From Paenibacillus massiliensis subsp. panacisoli DSM 21345 (GTDB lineage: Bacteria > Bacillota > Bacilli > Paenibacillales > Paenibacillaceae): 64,000 nt of DNA. The notes under the pieces were generated by a model. That model was given only the letters and a program-made list of their open reading frames with translations, was not told where the DNA came from and ran no database searches. Of the stretch, positions 16,466 through 26,151 are shown one piece after another (position 1 is the stretch's first letter; each line of letters opens with the position of its first letter). Position numbers and translations under genes: made by a program. The DNA is taken from positions 182,670 through 246,669 of the forward strand of contig NZ_KE384535.1 in the NCBI RefSeq assembly GCF_000426545.1, read 5' to 3'.

Positions 16466-17664
16466 GATGGGCTTGTCGGTTAGTCAGTACTATCATCGTA
16501 CTGGCTGTATTGCTCACAGTAACTGGCTGCTGGAGTAGCCGGGAGATTGAGGACCTGAGTGTATATCTCGGTCTTGGCATCGACACCCCGCGTGAGACGC
16601 CGCTTGAGAAATACCTCACAAAGGAAGGCGCAGAATATCCCAAGGAAAATAACATTACCGCGACAGTGCAGATTGCCCCGGGTCATGTGAAATCCACGAA
16701 GAGTGCCGAGGGGGGCTCGAACACCTCAGATAAGTCCTCGTACTCGAATGAACAGCTTACAGGTGACTCTCTGTTACAGATATTTCGGCATTTTGCTTTA
16801 CTTAGGGACCGTCCCTTAATTGGCCATCATCTGAAGGTCATCGTCATCTCTAAGGATGTTGCCAAGAAGTATAGACTCGATCAATTGCTGGATTTTGTGT
16901 TGCGGGATAATGACATTCGGCTGAATTGCCTCGTATTACTGAGCCATGAGCGTGCCTTGGATGTGCTAACCTTGAAGGATCAATCTCAAATCCCAGCGTT
17001 CTATCTTACAGGCATGGTCAATAATTCGTATTTGATCAACAAGATCCTTGAGCCCATGACATTGGCCAAGCTCGATGCCAAGCTAAAGGCAGGATCAAGC
17101 TTTCTACTTCAGAATGTGATTTCCTTTGATGGGGATGACAAATTCTCTGGGGCAGGTATATTTAGTGGCAAGACGACCAAATATATTGGAGCGCTCAGTC
17201 AGACAGATCTGGAGGGTCTTGCCTGGATTAATCTGCAGTCACGGGCTGGTATCGTAAAGACCTACAACAAAGAAGGTTACACAGTTGTCTACGAAACCAA
17301 GAAAAATAAGACGACGATTACGCCTACCGTAAGAGGCAAGGACATCTCCTTCCATGTCAATGTCGATTCGGAGGGATGGCTCATGGAGGACTGGATCATC
17401 CCCGAGACAGAGGAGAAGGGGGCGTATCTCAAAGAGCTGGAGAAGGATTTTGCAGACATAGCCGAGCAGCAGATTGAGCAGGTGCTGCATAAGCTCCAGC
17501 ACACCTACAAGGTCGATGTGGCTGATTTTGGAGAGGTCCTCCGCATTAAGGAGCCGAAGGTGTGGAAGCAGGTGAAGGATAACTGGGATGAGATCTTCAG
17601 CGAGGCAACGGTCACTTACAAGGTGAAGGTGAAGGTAACAAGTCGAGGCTCCTCCACGAAATAA
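16462..17664 (+). CDS. Spore germinant receptor lipoprotein subunit C (GerC family)
   Basis: 400 residues. The signal peptide ends in the lipobox VTGC, then CWSSREIEDLSVYLGLGID, which is the hallmark N-terminus of GerAC-type lipoproteins. The C-terminal domain with EKDFADIAEQQIEQVLHKLQ, DVADFGEVL and a final ...TVTYKVKVKVTSRGSS strand is also typical. The start overlaps the B-subunit stop. An excellent intrinsic terminator follows at 17725, so the operon has three genes. The germinant cannot be predicted from sequence alone. Confidence 0.92.
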   Translation: MRWACRLVSTIIVLAVLLTVTGCWSSREIEDLSVYLGLGIDTPRETPLEKYLTKEGAEYPKENNITATVQIAPGHVKSTKSAEGGSNTSDKSSYSNEQLTGDSLLQIFRHFALLRDRPLIGHHLKVIVISKDVAKKYRLDQLLDFVLRDNDIRLNCLVLLSHERALDVLTLKDQSQIPAFYLTGMVNNSYLINKILEPMTLAKLDAKLKAGSSFLLQNVISFDGDDKFSGAGIFSGKTTKYIGALSQTDLEGLAWINLQSRAGIVKTYNKEGYTVVYETKKNKTTITPTVRGKDISFHVNVDSEGWLMEDWIIPETEEKGAYLKELEKDFADIAEQQIEQVLHKLQHTYKVDVADFGEVLRIKEPKVWKQVKDNWDEIFSEATVTYKVKVKVTSRGSSTK

Positions 17665-17724
17665 GGGAATATGACTGGTGAAGTGTATACCATTTCGAAT
17701 AATGCACGTACAACGATGGCTATC

Positions 17725-17768
17725 ACACACGAAGCGGCAGAACTCCTGCATGTTCGTGTGTTTTTTTT
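17725..17768 (+). terminator. Intrinsic terminator after the ger operon
   Basis: ACACACGAA (17725-17733) and TTCGTGTGT (17753-17761) pair exactly and are followed by a run of T residues. Confidence 0.85.
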
Positions 17769-17883
17769 GTGGTGGTGAGCGGGGAAGCGGATAATCAATT
17801 GATGTGATTGTATTTTTATGGATGTAGGGATAGTACGCTAGGAGTGTTGAGACATGATTCTTACAGGGGGAGGAAGCATACAC

Positions 17884-18849
17884 GTGAAACAGGAACTGGC
17901 GAAGAGAAGGCTGGTAGCATCAGGAAGCACACCGAGCAAATTGACATTATTCAAAAAAGACTTGCTTCGTAACAGGTATATCTATTTGATGCTCGTGCCA
18001 GTCATTGCTTACTATGGCATATTTCAATATGGTCCGATGTATGGCTTGCTGATGGCGTTCCAAAAAAATTATAATCTCACGCACGGGATCTGGGGAGGGA
18101 CATGGGTTGGTGTTGAGAACTTCATTACCTTCTTCAACAGCTACTATTTCTGGAGACTTCTGAAGAACACGCTCATATTGAGCTTGTACAGCATTATTCT
18201 GGGGTTCCCTGCACCGATTATTCTTGCTCTGCTGCTGCATGAAGTGAGAAGCAAGATGTTCAAGCGTACTGTGCAGACCGTAAGCTATCTGCCGCATTTT
18301 ATATCAGTGGTGGTCGTCGTGGGCATGATGAAGACGTTCTCGTCACTTGACGGGGGCTTGTTCAATATCGCCCGTGACATGTTCAGCCTACAGCCAATGA
18401 TGTTCTTCTCGGAGCCGGATATGTTCCGACCTATGTATATTATATCGAATATATGGCAGGGGGCCGGGTGGGCATCGATTATCTTCCTCGCAGCACTCGC
18501 CAATATTGATTCCCAGCTGTATGAGGCAGCCAAGATGGATGGAGCGGGTAGATGGCGCCAGTTCCTGCATGTAACCTTGCCAGGCATTATGCCTACGATC
18601 GTTATTATGCTAATTCTACGCTTGGGAGCGGTCATGAATTCCGATCTGCAAAAGATCCTTCTCATGCAGACGGCACCTACTTATGAGGTATCAGATGTCA
18701 TATCGACCTTCGTCTATCGCTCAGGGGTGCTGGAGGCCAACTATGCATACTCGACAGCAGTGGGCCTATTTAATGGATTGGTGAATTTCCTGCTGCTCAT
18801 CATTGCGAATGCCATCAGTAGGAAGGCGAACTCTACAACACTGTGGTAG
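17884..18849 (+). CDS. Carbohydrate ABC transporter permease (LplB/YtcP class)
   Basis: 321-residue inner-membrane permease with six main hydrophobic segments. The opening YIYLMLVPVIAYYGIFQYGPMYGLLMAFQKN and the EAA loop region EAAKMDGAGRWRQFLHVTLPGIMPT are characteristic of the LplB-type oligosaccharide permeases common in Paenibacillus. GTG at 17884 is chosen because GGGGGAGGAA lies 8 nt upstream; an in-frame ATG at 17854 has no ribosome-binding site. It is followed after 16 bp by the second permease and then by the binding lipoprotein. No ATPase is nearby; such systems usually share MsmK-like ATPases encoded elsewhere. Confidence 0.9.
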   Translation: MKQELAKRRLVASGSTPSKLTLFKKDLLRNRYIYLMLVPVIAYYGIFQYGPMYGLLMAFQKNYNLTHGIWGGTWVGVENFITFFNSYYFWRLLKNTLILSLYSIILGFPAPIILALLLHEVRSKMFKRTVQTVSYLPHFISVVVVVGMMKTFSSLDGGLFNIARDMFSLQPMMFFSEPDMFRPMYIISNIWQGAGWASIIFLAALANIDSQLYEAAKMDGAGRWRQFLHVTLPGIMPTIVIMLILRLGAVMNSDLQKILLMQTAPTYEVSDVISTFVYRSGVLEANYAYSTAVGLFNGLVNFLLLIIANAISRKANSTTLW

Positions 18850-18865
18850 AAAGGAGGAGCATGGA

Positions 18866-19735
18866 ATGAAGCGTTCCATTGCTGAACGAATTTTTGACGG
18901 GGCGAACTATCTGATGCTGGGCATCGTTATTCTTATCTCGGTCTATCCCATGCTGTATATATTCAATGCTTCCGTAAGCGAACCGAATGCATTGCTGCAA
19001 AATCGTTCCTTCATGCTATGGCCCGAGGGAATCACATTTGCGGCCTATGAGCATGTGTTGCAGGATTCCAAAATCTATCGCGGCTACATGAATACCCTCT
19101 TTTATGTCATTGTAGGGACCTCGTTCAATCTACTGATGACTTCGCTCGCAGCCTATGCATTGTCCAGGCCAGATCTGATGATTCGTAAGGCGCTAATGAA
19201 GATTGTTGTATTCACCATGTTCTTCAGCGGCGGCATGATTCCAACCTTCCTGTTAATTCAGAATCTGGGCTTGATTAATAGCCGGCTGGCCCTGATTCTA
19301 CCGGTGGCAATCAACACCTTTTACCTGATTATTATGAAGACCAATTTTGAGAGCGTTCCCAAAGAGCTCATCGAATCCGCCAAGCTGGATGGAGCGAATG
19401 ATTTTACCATACTGTTCCGAATCATATTGCCGATCTCCAAGCCGATTCTGGCGGTGTTAACGCTGTATTATGCTGTTGATCATTGGAATGATTACATGGG
19501 TCCGCTGCTGTACCTGCGTAATGCAGACCTGTATCCGATCCAGATCATACTCAGAGATATTCTGCTAAGCAATAGCACCGAGGCGATGGGGCCCGGAGCG
19601 GATACGGGATATGCACTGGGCGAGAATATCAAGTATGCGACCATTATTATTTCTACCCTGCCGATTGTCATGGTGTATCCGTTCATCCAGAAATACTTTG
19701 TTCAAGGCGCTCTGCTTGGTGCTGTAAAACAATAA
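18866..19735 (+). CDS. Carbohydrate ABC transporter permease (LplC/YtcP class)
   Basis: 289 residues, six membrane segments. ILISVYPMLYIFNASVSEPNAL at the N-terminus, FFSGGMIPTFLLIQNLGLINSRLALILP and the EAA loop PKELIESAKLDGANDFTILFRIILPISKP are diagnostic for the YtcP/LplC partner of LplB permeases. The ATG at 18866 follows AAAGGAGGAG with normal spacing. It lies between the other permease (16 bp away) and the binding lipoprotein (33 bp away), so the three are one operon for uptake of an oligosaccharide, perhaps from pectin or hemicellulose given other genes in this window. Confidence 0.9.
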   Translation: MKRSIAERIFDGANYLMLGIVILISVYPMLYIFNASVSEPNALLQNRSFMLWPEGITFAAYEHVLQDSKIYRGYMNTLFYVIVGTSFNLLMTSLAAYALSRPDLMIRKALMKIVVFTMFFSGGMIPTFLLIQNLGLINSRLALILPVAINTFYLIIMKTNFESVPKELIESAKLDGANDFTILFRIILPISKPILAVLTLYYAVDHWNDYMGPLLYLRNADLYPIQIILRDILLSNSTEAMGPGADTGYALGENIKYATIIISTLPIVMVYPFIQKYFVQGALLGAVKQ

Positions 19736-19768
19736 GAACTAACCTACATGAAGGAGGAATTTGGCTCT

Positions 19769-21439
19769 ATGAACAAAAATGGTGCGACAAAAAATAATAT
19801 GAAGAAAAACCTGTCTCTGGCCTTATGTCTTGTATTCGTGTGCTCTATCTTTCTCAGTGCTTGCGCTGGACAAGAGCAGTCCAAGGAATCACCTTCGGAA
19901 GACCTCGCTAATGTTGAAGCACTTACTTCCATCCCGTTACCGATAGTAGAGGAGCCTATGACGATTGATTACTGGCGGGCTAACGATGGCAAGCTCACGG
20001 CATCACTACAGAATTTTGGTGAGATGGCTGCCTACAAGAAGAAGGAAGAGCTAACTGGCATCAAGGTCAATTTCATTCATCCACCGCTGGGACAGCAGAA
20101 GGATCAATTCAATCTACTCGTTGCTACCAACGACATGCCTGACGTTATCTATTATAACTGGTCCGACGCGGTAGGCGGTCCCGGCAAGATGCTGGCAGAC
20201 GGCAGGATTATCAAGCTGAATGACTATATTGACAAATATGCGCCCAATCTTAAGAAGCTGATCGAGAGTGACGAGGAGATCCGCAAGCAAATCACCATGG
20301 ATGACGGGACGATCTACATGTTCCCATATATGCGTGCTGATGCGGAGAAGCTCAATGCTACAGCAGGTATGATCCTCAGAAAGGATTGGCTCGATAAGCT
20401 GAATCTGGAGGTACCTGCTACTATAGATGATTGGTACACGGTGCTTAAGGCGTTCAGGACACAGGATCCGAATGGCAATGGTCTCCAGGATGAGCTTCCG
20501 TACACGGCGAATTGGGGGCCGGGCAATCTGAGCAAGCTGCATGATTTTGCTCCGTCCTTCGGCGTCATTGGCGGCTTTCAGTTCAAGGATGGGAAGATAG
20601 TATACGGCCCATTAGAGCCTGAATACAAGCAATTTATTGAGACGATGGCCAAATGGTATCAGGAGGGCTTGTTCGATCCAGAGATGATGACGAATGATGG
20701 TAAAGCCTTCGACTACAAGATCACGAATGGTCAGGCTGGTGCTTATAGCGCTGGAGTATTCAGTGGCATGGCTAAATATCTGAATTTGATGAAGTCTTCT
20801 GATCCAGACTTTAAGCTTGTGGGAGCTCCATGGCCCACAGGTACCGCAGGTAAGCCTTATATGACCTTTACACTTAATAACAAGGTCCTGACCTATGGTG
20901 CAGCCATTACGTCGTCGGCCGATGAAGAGAAGATCAAGTATATCGTCCAGTGGATGGATTTCAACTATAGCCCGGAGGGGCATGATCTGTTCAACTTTGG
21001 AATTGAAGGGGAGAGCTACGTCAGAGAAGGGGACGCAATCCGCTTCACAGATGAGATCATGAACAATCCGAGTCTGACCTATGATCAGGCACTGGCCGCC
21101 TATGCCATGTCCATCATGGATGGGCCGATGAATCAGGACAGCCGTTATCTGGATGCTTTAATGACCTACGATGAGCAAAAGGAAGCGAATCAGGTCTGGA
21201 TCAAGGGGGATCAATCGCTTCTGCTGCCTGTACTGCACTTCACGGAGGATGAGTCTCGACAGAACGCTTCGATCATGAATCCTATAACCACGTACCTGAA
21301 CGAAATGATGACCAAATTCATCATGGGTCAGACTCCGATGAGTGAGTACGATAAATTTGTGGATACCATCAAGAGTATGGGGATTGATCAGATGACCAAA
21401 ATTCATGAGGATGCTTATCAACGTTATACAGCGCGCTAA
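19769..21439 (+). CDS. Extracellular solute-binding lipoprotein (LplA/YtcQ class)
   Basis: 556 residues. A lipoprotein signal peptide with lipobox LSAC (FLSACAG) places it on the outer face of the membrane. The long mature part begins with PLPIVEEPMTIDYWRAND and contains NDMPDVIYYNW, ILRKDWLDKLNLEVPATIDDWYTVLKAFRTQDPNGNG with the Ca-like DPNGNG loop, as in LplA-type binding proteins of about 500-560 residues. AAGGAGGA lies 10 nt before the ATG chosen; an in-frame ATG at 19748 overlaps that site. The ligand is unknown but probably an oligosaccharide. Confidence 0.9.
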   Translation: MNKNGATKNNMKKNLSLALCLVFVCSIFLSACAGQEQSKESPSEDLANVEALTSIPLPIVEEPMTIDYWRANDGKLTASLQNFGEMAAYKKKEELTGIKVNFIHPPLGQQKDQFNLLVATNDMPDVIYYNWSDAVGGPGKMLADGRIIKLNDYIDKYAPNLKKLIESDEEIRKQITMDDGTIYMFPYMRADAEKLNATAGMILRKDWLDKLNLEVPATIDDWYTVLKAFRTQDPNGNGLQDELPYTANWGPGNLSKLHDFAPSFGVIGGFQFKDGKIVYGPLEPEYKQFIETMAKWYQEGLFDPEMMTNDGKAFDYKITNGQAGAYSAGVFSGMAKYLNLMKSSDPDFKLVGAPWPTGTAGKPYMTFTLNNKVLTYGAAITSSADEEKIKYIVQWMDFNYSPEGHDLFNFGIEGESYVREGDAIRFTDEIMNNPSLTYDQALAAYAMSIMDGPMNQDSRYLDALMTYDEQKEANQVWIKGDQSLLLPVLHFTEDESRQNASIMNPITTYLNEMMTKFIMGQTPMSEYDKFVDTIKSMGIDQMTKIHEDAYQRYTAR

Positions 21440-21589
21440 TATCAATAAATGGAGCAACGAACTGCCAATCTGAATTCAAGAACTGTGCTCGTCAGCCAGA
21501 TGCCACCGCGCTGGCTGACCATGCATCATCATACGAACTCAAAGGAAGTTAAGCTGGCGATTAGTCGTACCGCCTTCTGAAGACAATAT

Positions 21590-21630
21590 AGCGCCGGCTC
21601 ATGATGATATCTTGGAGCCGGCGCTTATTA
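21590..21630 (+). terminator. Intrinsic terminator after the binding-lipoprotein gene
   Basis: AGCGCCGGCTC (21590-21600) and GAGCCGGCGCT (21615-21625) are exact 11-bp arms followed by TATTAAGTTGTTATT. It separates the transporter operon from its regulator. Confidence 0.8.
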
Positions 21631-21734
21631 AGTTGTTATTATACATTTTGCTCTGTTGCGGGCTTAACTGATAAATTACCCCATACTCAATTGAAATGAT
21701 TATTCACCTGTTGCGATGCTGTGCTATAGTATGT

Positions 21735-21748
21735 TGTAAGCGTATACA
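21735..21748 (+). promoter_or_regulatory. Candidate CcpA cre site upstream of the YesS-like regulator
   Basis: TGTAAGCGTATACA matches the cre consensus TGWAANCGNTNWCA at all but one position (A for T at position 10). It lies 82 bp before the chosen regulator start. Confidence 0.5.
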
Positions 21749-21816
21749 ATGGTTGGGATGCTATTTGATGGTATATGATTAGTGCGGAACATAACTACAA
21801 ATACGAGGTACTGTTG

Positions 21817-24135
21817 ATGATGAGAAAAATCAGAAAGGCTCTTTCCTCCAGATTGATGCGGAATAAGGTTCTGATCATTGCCTCTTTACTTGCTACCATT
21901 CCGGTCTTAATCATGGGCATGACTGCTTATTTCATTGCAAGCAAGAACATCATTCAGGATATAGGAGCAGCCAATCAAGAGACGATGCTGCAGATTCAAC
22001 AAAGAATAGACGAGAAGCTAAGCACCCTGGAAAACATGACTTTACAGAATGCAACGAACCCTACGTTTGCTCATTTTCTGTCTTTGTCAAAGCCCGGGGA
22101 GGATATTGAAGCCTTGGGGATGACGATGACGATCCTGAGCTCCATGCAGGTGCTCATTGACGATGTGAATTCCGTATATTTGTATCGTCCAGATCAACAG
22201 CTCGTGGTCTCGCCGGATTTCGGAATGCGCAGTGACCAGGTCCTGCCCGCGTATATCAAGGAGGCGGTGTCGCTATCTCCAAGCAAAATCTGGCTGGATC
22301 ATCGGCTGGAATCCTATACCTATAGAGATGGGTTGCATCAGATCACTTTGATTCGCAAGATCGATACGCCCGATAACAGTTCAGGCGGTTATCTGATCGT
22401 CAATCTGGATGAGACTACATTATTCCGCATTTTCAATAACATGAACCTTGGAGAAAATAGAGAACTGCTGATCATTACCCCGCGTTATAACATTTTTTCG
22501 GACCAATCACAGCATCTGCTGAAGCGTCCACTGCAGGAGTACAGCTTCCTTGGGAGCATGATGGACCCCTCATCACCTACGAATACTTCAACCGTACAGA
22601 TTGATGGCCTTAAGATGTCACTTAATTACATTGAATCGCCCTACAATGGGTGGAAATATGTCACGATTGTTCCGTACAGCGATGTTACGCAGCATCTGCA
22701 AAAAATCCAGCAGGCTACGCTAATGATCTGTCTTCTGCTTGTCGTGGTCAGTGCACTGGCGTCCGGCGTACTATCAAAGCGTTGGCTTCACGCTTTCCAA
22801 TCGCTAATTGAGGTAGTGAAGAAGAAGTCAGGAGGGGCTGATGGCCGAGCCGAAGAGAATGAATTCACGCTCATCCGCAGCTATTTCGAGTCACTGGAGC
22901 ACAACAATGATCGACTGGAGAAGCAGATCGAGGATTCGATGCCGACGCTGAGAAGTAATTTTATTCATCGGCTGTTAAACGAGCCCTTCCGGCCCGATAT
23001 GATTGAGCAGGCTGCTTACTATGACGTACCTGATCGGCATCCTTATTATACAGTCGTCTGCATCGAATTGGATAACATGCGTGGTCACACCGAGCAGGAC
23101 ACCAATCTGTTCCATTATGCAGTGCTGAATATCGTGAAAGAGGTTGTCCATCATCATGCAGAGGGCATGGTGGTGCAAATGCATAGCGGGCATATCGTGA
23201 TGCTGTTGAATCATAAAGAGCAGAAGCGTACGCTGGACCCCAATACTGGCGTATTTCACATAGCGGAAGAGATTCGTAGCATAGCTGAGTCCTTACTGCA
23301 CATCACAGTGACGCTGGGGGTCGGACATAGCTATGAAGGGCTGGGTCAGGTCAAGCGTAGCTTCCGTGAGGCTATGGAATCACTGGATTACCAGTTAATT
23401 CAGGGAAGCGGCAAGGTACTGTACATTGGTCAGATCAAGCTGGAGGGCTCCTCCATGCATTACCCCTATGAATATGAGCAGCAGATTATTACAAGTCTCA
23501 AGCTGGGTAAACTCGGCAAAATTCAAGATTTGCTGGATAGCTTCGCACATGCGTTGAAATCAGAGGCAGTGGATTACGATCAGGTCCGTCAATCCTTCAC
23601 GCAGCTGCTTGCCGTCTCCCAACGCACGATGCTGGAGCTGGACGCGAATAGCCCCCAAATTCACGGCTCCAAGCTGTACCAACGGCTGTTCGAGCTCAAT
23701 ACAACGGAGAAGATCGTACATTGGTTCAAGACCGAGATCTATCCTCCAATGACCGAGCATATCCAATCCAGATTGGAGCAGCGGACCCATAGTACTATTC
23801 AGCAAGCTCTGGATTATATACAGGAGCACTACGATTCTGATCTATCCATGCCTATCGTGGCCGATTATATTGCGATGCCTGTGTCTCATTTTAGCCATGT
23901 CTTCAAGCTGGAGGTAGGAATGACATTCTCGGAGTATCTGATTGCGTATCGGATGGAGAAGGCGAGAGAGCTGCTGGAGACTACCAATGACAAGATCTCC
24001 GACATTGCTGAGAAGCTTCGATACAACAACTCGCAGAATTTCATCCGTGTATTCAAGAAAATGAACAGTGCGACCCCTGGTGAATACCGCACCCGCTTCC
24101 ATAAGGAACGGCTTGAGACGAAGAGTGGCTCGTAG
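21817..24135 (+). CDS. Membrane-bound AraC-family regulator (YesS-like)
   Basis: About 772 residues in the layout of Bacillales YesS/LytTR-independent sugar regulators: a first membrane helix near residues 20-42 (VLIIASLLATIPVLIMGM), an extracytoplasmic sensor of roughly 260 residues, a second helix near 300 (ATLMICLLLVVVSALASGVL), a GGDEF-like-sized central region, and a C-terminal AraC double helix-turn-helix with IQEHYDSDLSMPIVADYIAMPVSHFSHVFK and YNNSQNFIRVFKKMNSATPGEYR. I prefer the ATG at 21817, 7 nt after GAGGT; an in-frame ATG at 21775 is possible. It probably senses the sugar imported by the upstream ABC system, as in other such pairs. Confidence 0.88.
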   Translation: MMRKIRKALSSRLMRNKVLIIASLLATIPVLIMGMTAYFIASKNIIQDIGAANQETMLQIQQRIDEKLSTLENMTLQNATNPTFAHFLSLSKPGEDIEALGMTMTILSSMQVLIDDVNSVYLYRPDQQLVVSPDFGMRSDQVLPAYIKEAVSLSPSKIWLDHRLESYTYRDGLHQITLIRKIDTPDNSSGGYLIVNLDETTLFRIFNNMNLGENRELLIITPRYNIFSDQSQHLLKRPLQEYSFLGSMMDPSSPTNTSTVQIDGLKMSLNYIESPYNGWKYVTIVPYSDVTQHLQKIQQATLMICLLLVVVSALASGVLSKRWLHAFQSLIEVVKKKSGGADGRAEENEFTLIRSYFESLEHNNDRLEKQIEDSMPTLRSNFIHRLLNEPFRPDMIEQAAYYDVPDRHPYYTVVCIELDNMRGHTEQDTNLFHYAVLNIVKEVVHHHAEGMVVQMHSGHIVMLLNHKEQKRTLDPNTGVFHIAEEIRSIAESLLHITVTLGVGHSYEGLGQVKRSFREAMESLDYQLIQGSGKVLYIGQIKLEGSSMHYPYEYEQQIITSLKLGKLGKIQDLLDSFAHALKSEAVDYDQVRQSFTQLLAVSQRTMLELDANSPQIHGSKLYQRLFELNTTEKIVHWFKTEIYPPMTEHIQSRLEQRTHSTIQQALDYIQEHYDSDLSMPIVADYIAMPVSHFSHVFKLEVGMTFSEYLIAYRMEKARELLETTNDKISDIAEKLRYNNSQNFIRVFKKMNSATPGEYRTRFHKERLETKSGS

Positions 24136-24153
24136 GTGAGATAGTTATAGTTC

Positions 24154-24170
24154 TAGCATGATGCGTCGGC
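24154..24170 (+). repeat. Left copy of a 17-bp near-perfect direct repeat
   Basis: TAGCATGATGCGTCGGC here and TAGCATCATGCGTCGGC at 27356-27372 agree at 16 of 17 positions. They bracket the AT-rich amidase/SIR2-like segment and could be relics of an integration event. Confidence 0.3.
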
Positions 24171-24222
24171 TCTATGTGGCAGTAGGAGGTGGTAGATGGC
24201 TATAGGTGGATTATAAAGGGAA

Positions 24223-24250
24223 AGAGGCTCCGCGATGGAGACCTCTATTT
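24223..24250 (+). terminator. Hairpin terminator after the YesS-like gene
   Basis: AGAGGCTCC and GGAGACCTCT pair with one bulged base and are followed by ATTTCT. About 90 bp after the stop. Confidence 0.6.
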
Positions 24251-24415
24251 CTCTATGTTTGCTGACGGCTCATTTCTGCTATGCTTCTAATTGGTCTAGT
24301 CCAAGAAAATCTGCGCAAGATGAGCAAAGAAATGACTTCCAAATCATGTGTTTCTTTGAAATAATGGGCTTATTACATTTGGTGCAGAATTACAATAATG
24401 GAGGAGGATAATGAG

Positions 24416-25897
24416 ATGGATATTGATAAGTGGATCATTGAAGCAGACATACTTAGCATGCAAAAAGCTATGGAGTCTTGGGAAATAAGCTCTGAAGATT
24501 TAGTATTAGCTTACATAGAAAGAATCCGTAGATTGGATACGAAAATAAATTCAATTCTAGAAATCAATCCAGAGGCTGTTGAGATCGCAAGGAATTTAGA
24601 TAAAGAAAGGAAAGATAATGGAGCTAGAGGGCTATTGCACGGAATCCCCATTCTGCTCAAGGATAATATTGATACACATGACAAAATGCATACCAGTGCA
24701 GGTTCAATCTCACTAGAGAATTCCATTGCGGTAGAAGATTCGGTTGTTGCTACCAGGCTCCGTGCGGCGGGTGTTGTCTTGCTCGGTAAAACCAATATGA
24801 CTGAGTGGGCTAACTTTATGTCTAATGAAATGTGGGCAGGTTATAGTTCCAGAGGCGGCTTGGTGTTGAACCCTTATGGACCAGGGGAGTTATTTGTTGG
24901 CGGTTCAAGTTCCGGTTCTGCTGCATCTGTTGCAGCGAACCTTGGAGCAGCAGCGATTGGGACGGAGACAACTGGTTCTATTATTTGCCCTTCCAGCCAA
25001 AATAGCGTTGTAGGCATCAAACCGACGATTGGACTGGTCAGCCAGTCAGGAATTATTCCCATTACCTTTAGCCAGGACACGGCCGGTCCAATTGCAAGAA
25101 CAGTGACGGATGCCGCAATTATTCTTGGCACTTTGGTTAATTCGGTCGATTCAGACGAGCAGGAAACCGACTCTCAAGATATAAATCATGGCTACCAAGA
25201 CTACACTCAATTCTTGGATAGACACTTTTTGCAGCAAGCCAGAATAGGGGTTCCAAGATTTTATTATGAAGGTTTGGATGAAGAAAGGATTCAAATTGTT
25301 GAAGAAGCTATAGCAGTATTGAAAAGGGAAGGGGCGACGATTGTTGATCCTGTGAGTCTGCCTTGTGAAAATACAGAATGGGATGCAAATGTTTTACGGT
25401 ACGAATTTAAATATGCTCTCAACAATTATTTGGCACGGTTACCTGAAGGTGTCCCTGTTCATTCACTAGCAGAAATCATTGCTTTTAATGATCAGCATGC
25501 AGAGAGAGCTTTGAAATATGGACAAGGTACACTAATCTGGTCGGAAGAAACAAGTGGTACCTTGAAGGAAAAGGAATATCTGCAAAGCTTGATGCAGAAT
25601 ACGGAGATGGCTAGAGAAAAGGGAATAGATTATGCTTTGAAAGAGCATCGGCTGGATGCACTTATGTTCCTTGGAAGTGACGGGGGAGCTGATCTTGCAG
25701 CAAGAGCGGGCTATCCCATTATAACTGTTCCTGGAGGCTATGCCACAAAAGGAATTATGGCTCCAGAAGGTTATACCACCAAAGGACCGCAAGGGATATC
25801 ATTTGTTGGTACAGCATTTAGTGAGCCTGTGCTGATCAAAATTGCGTTTGGTTTTGAACAGGCTACTAAGCATCGCTTTCCGCCTGACATGGGTTGA
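24416..25897 (+). CDS. Amidase signature family protein
   Basis: 493-residue hydrolase of carboxamides. The Ser-cisSer-Lys triad is visible: Lys82 in GIPILLKDNID, the serine cluster 164-166 in VGGSSSGSAASVAANLGAAAIG and the nucleophile Ser188 in TETTGSIICPS. The C-terminal DALMFLGSDGGADLAARAGYPIITVPGGY and GPQGISFVGTAFSE are usual for the peptide-amidase-like branch, while a GatA role is unlikely because no gatB/gatC partners are near. There is no signal peptide. GGAGGAGG lies before the ATG at 24416. Codon use is more AT-rich than in neighbours to the left, and the gene lies at the edge of an accessory island, so transfer is possible. Confidence 0.88.
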   Translation: MDIDKWIIEADILSMQKAMESWEISSEDLVLAYIERIRRLDTKINSILEINPEAVEIARNLDKERKDNGARGLLHGIPILLKDNIDTHDKMHTSAGSISLENSIAVEDSVVATRLRAAGVVLLGKTNMTEWANFMSNEMWAGYSSRGGLVLNPYGPGELFVGGSSSGSAASVAANLGAAAIGTETTGSIICPSSQNSVVGIKPTIGLVSQSGIIPITFSQDTAGPIARTVTDAAIILGTLVNSVDSDEQETDSQDINHGYQDYTQFLDRHFLQQARIGVPRFYYEGLDEERIQIVEEAIAVLKREGATIVDPVSLPCENTEWDANVLRYEFKYALNNYLARLPEGVPVHSLAEIIAFNDQHAERALKYGQGTLIWSEETSGTLKEKEYLQSLMQNTEMAREKGIDYALKEHRLDALMFLGSDGGADLAARAGYPIITVPGGYATKGIMAPEGYTTKGPQGISFVGTAFSEPVLIKIAFGFEQATKHRFPPDMG

Positions 25898-25970
25898 GAC
25901 TTTTGCTATTTGATCTATGGCTGCTGCTGGATTTGCTGGTAGATGTGCACCGGTAGAAGTTTATAGGACG

Positions 25971-26023
25971 TTATATGGACAGGGTTGGACTCCTCTTAGT
26001 TGTGTAAAACTTTGTCCATATAA
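25971..26023. repeat. Imperfect 16-bp inverted repeat
   Basis: TTATATGGACAGGGTT (25971-25986) and AACTTTGTCCATATAA (26008-26023) pair over 16 bp with two G-U pairs and a 21-nt loop. There is no T tract, so it is not a standard terminator. It lies between the amidase and the decayed SIR2-like gene. Confidence 0.45.
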
Positions 26024-26151
26024 AACTACAACAAATAATGTTGGACATGGGTTCATCATAGTTTCAATTAGATTGGGTGAAAATAGCATTGAAGTGAGAG
26101 TGTCATATTCGTATTTCAGAGATGAAACCGAACCAAAGGAGTGTTGAAAGG

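Noticed and set aside
25917..26147. 76-codon open frame between the amidase and the SIR2-like relic
   Set aside because: No ribosome-binding site, contains the inverted repeat, and matches nothing I know.
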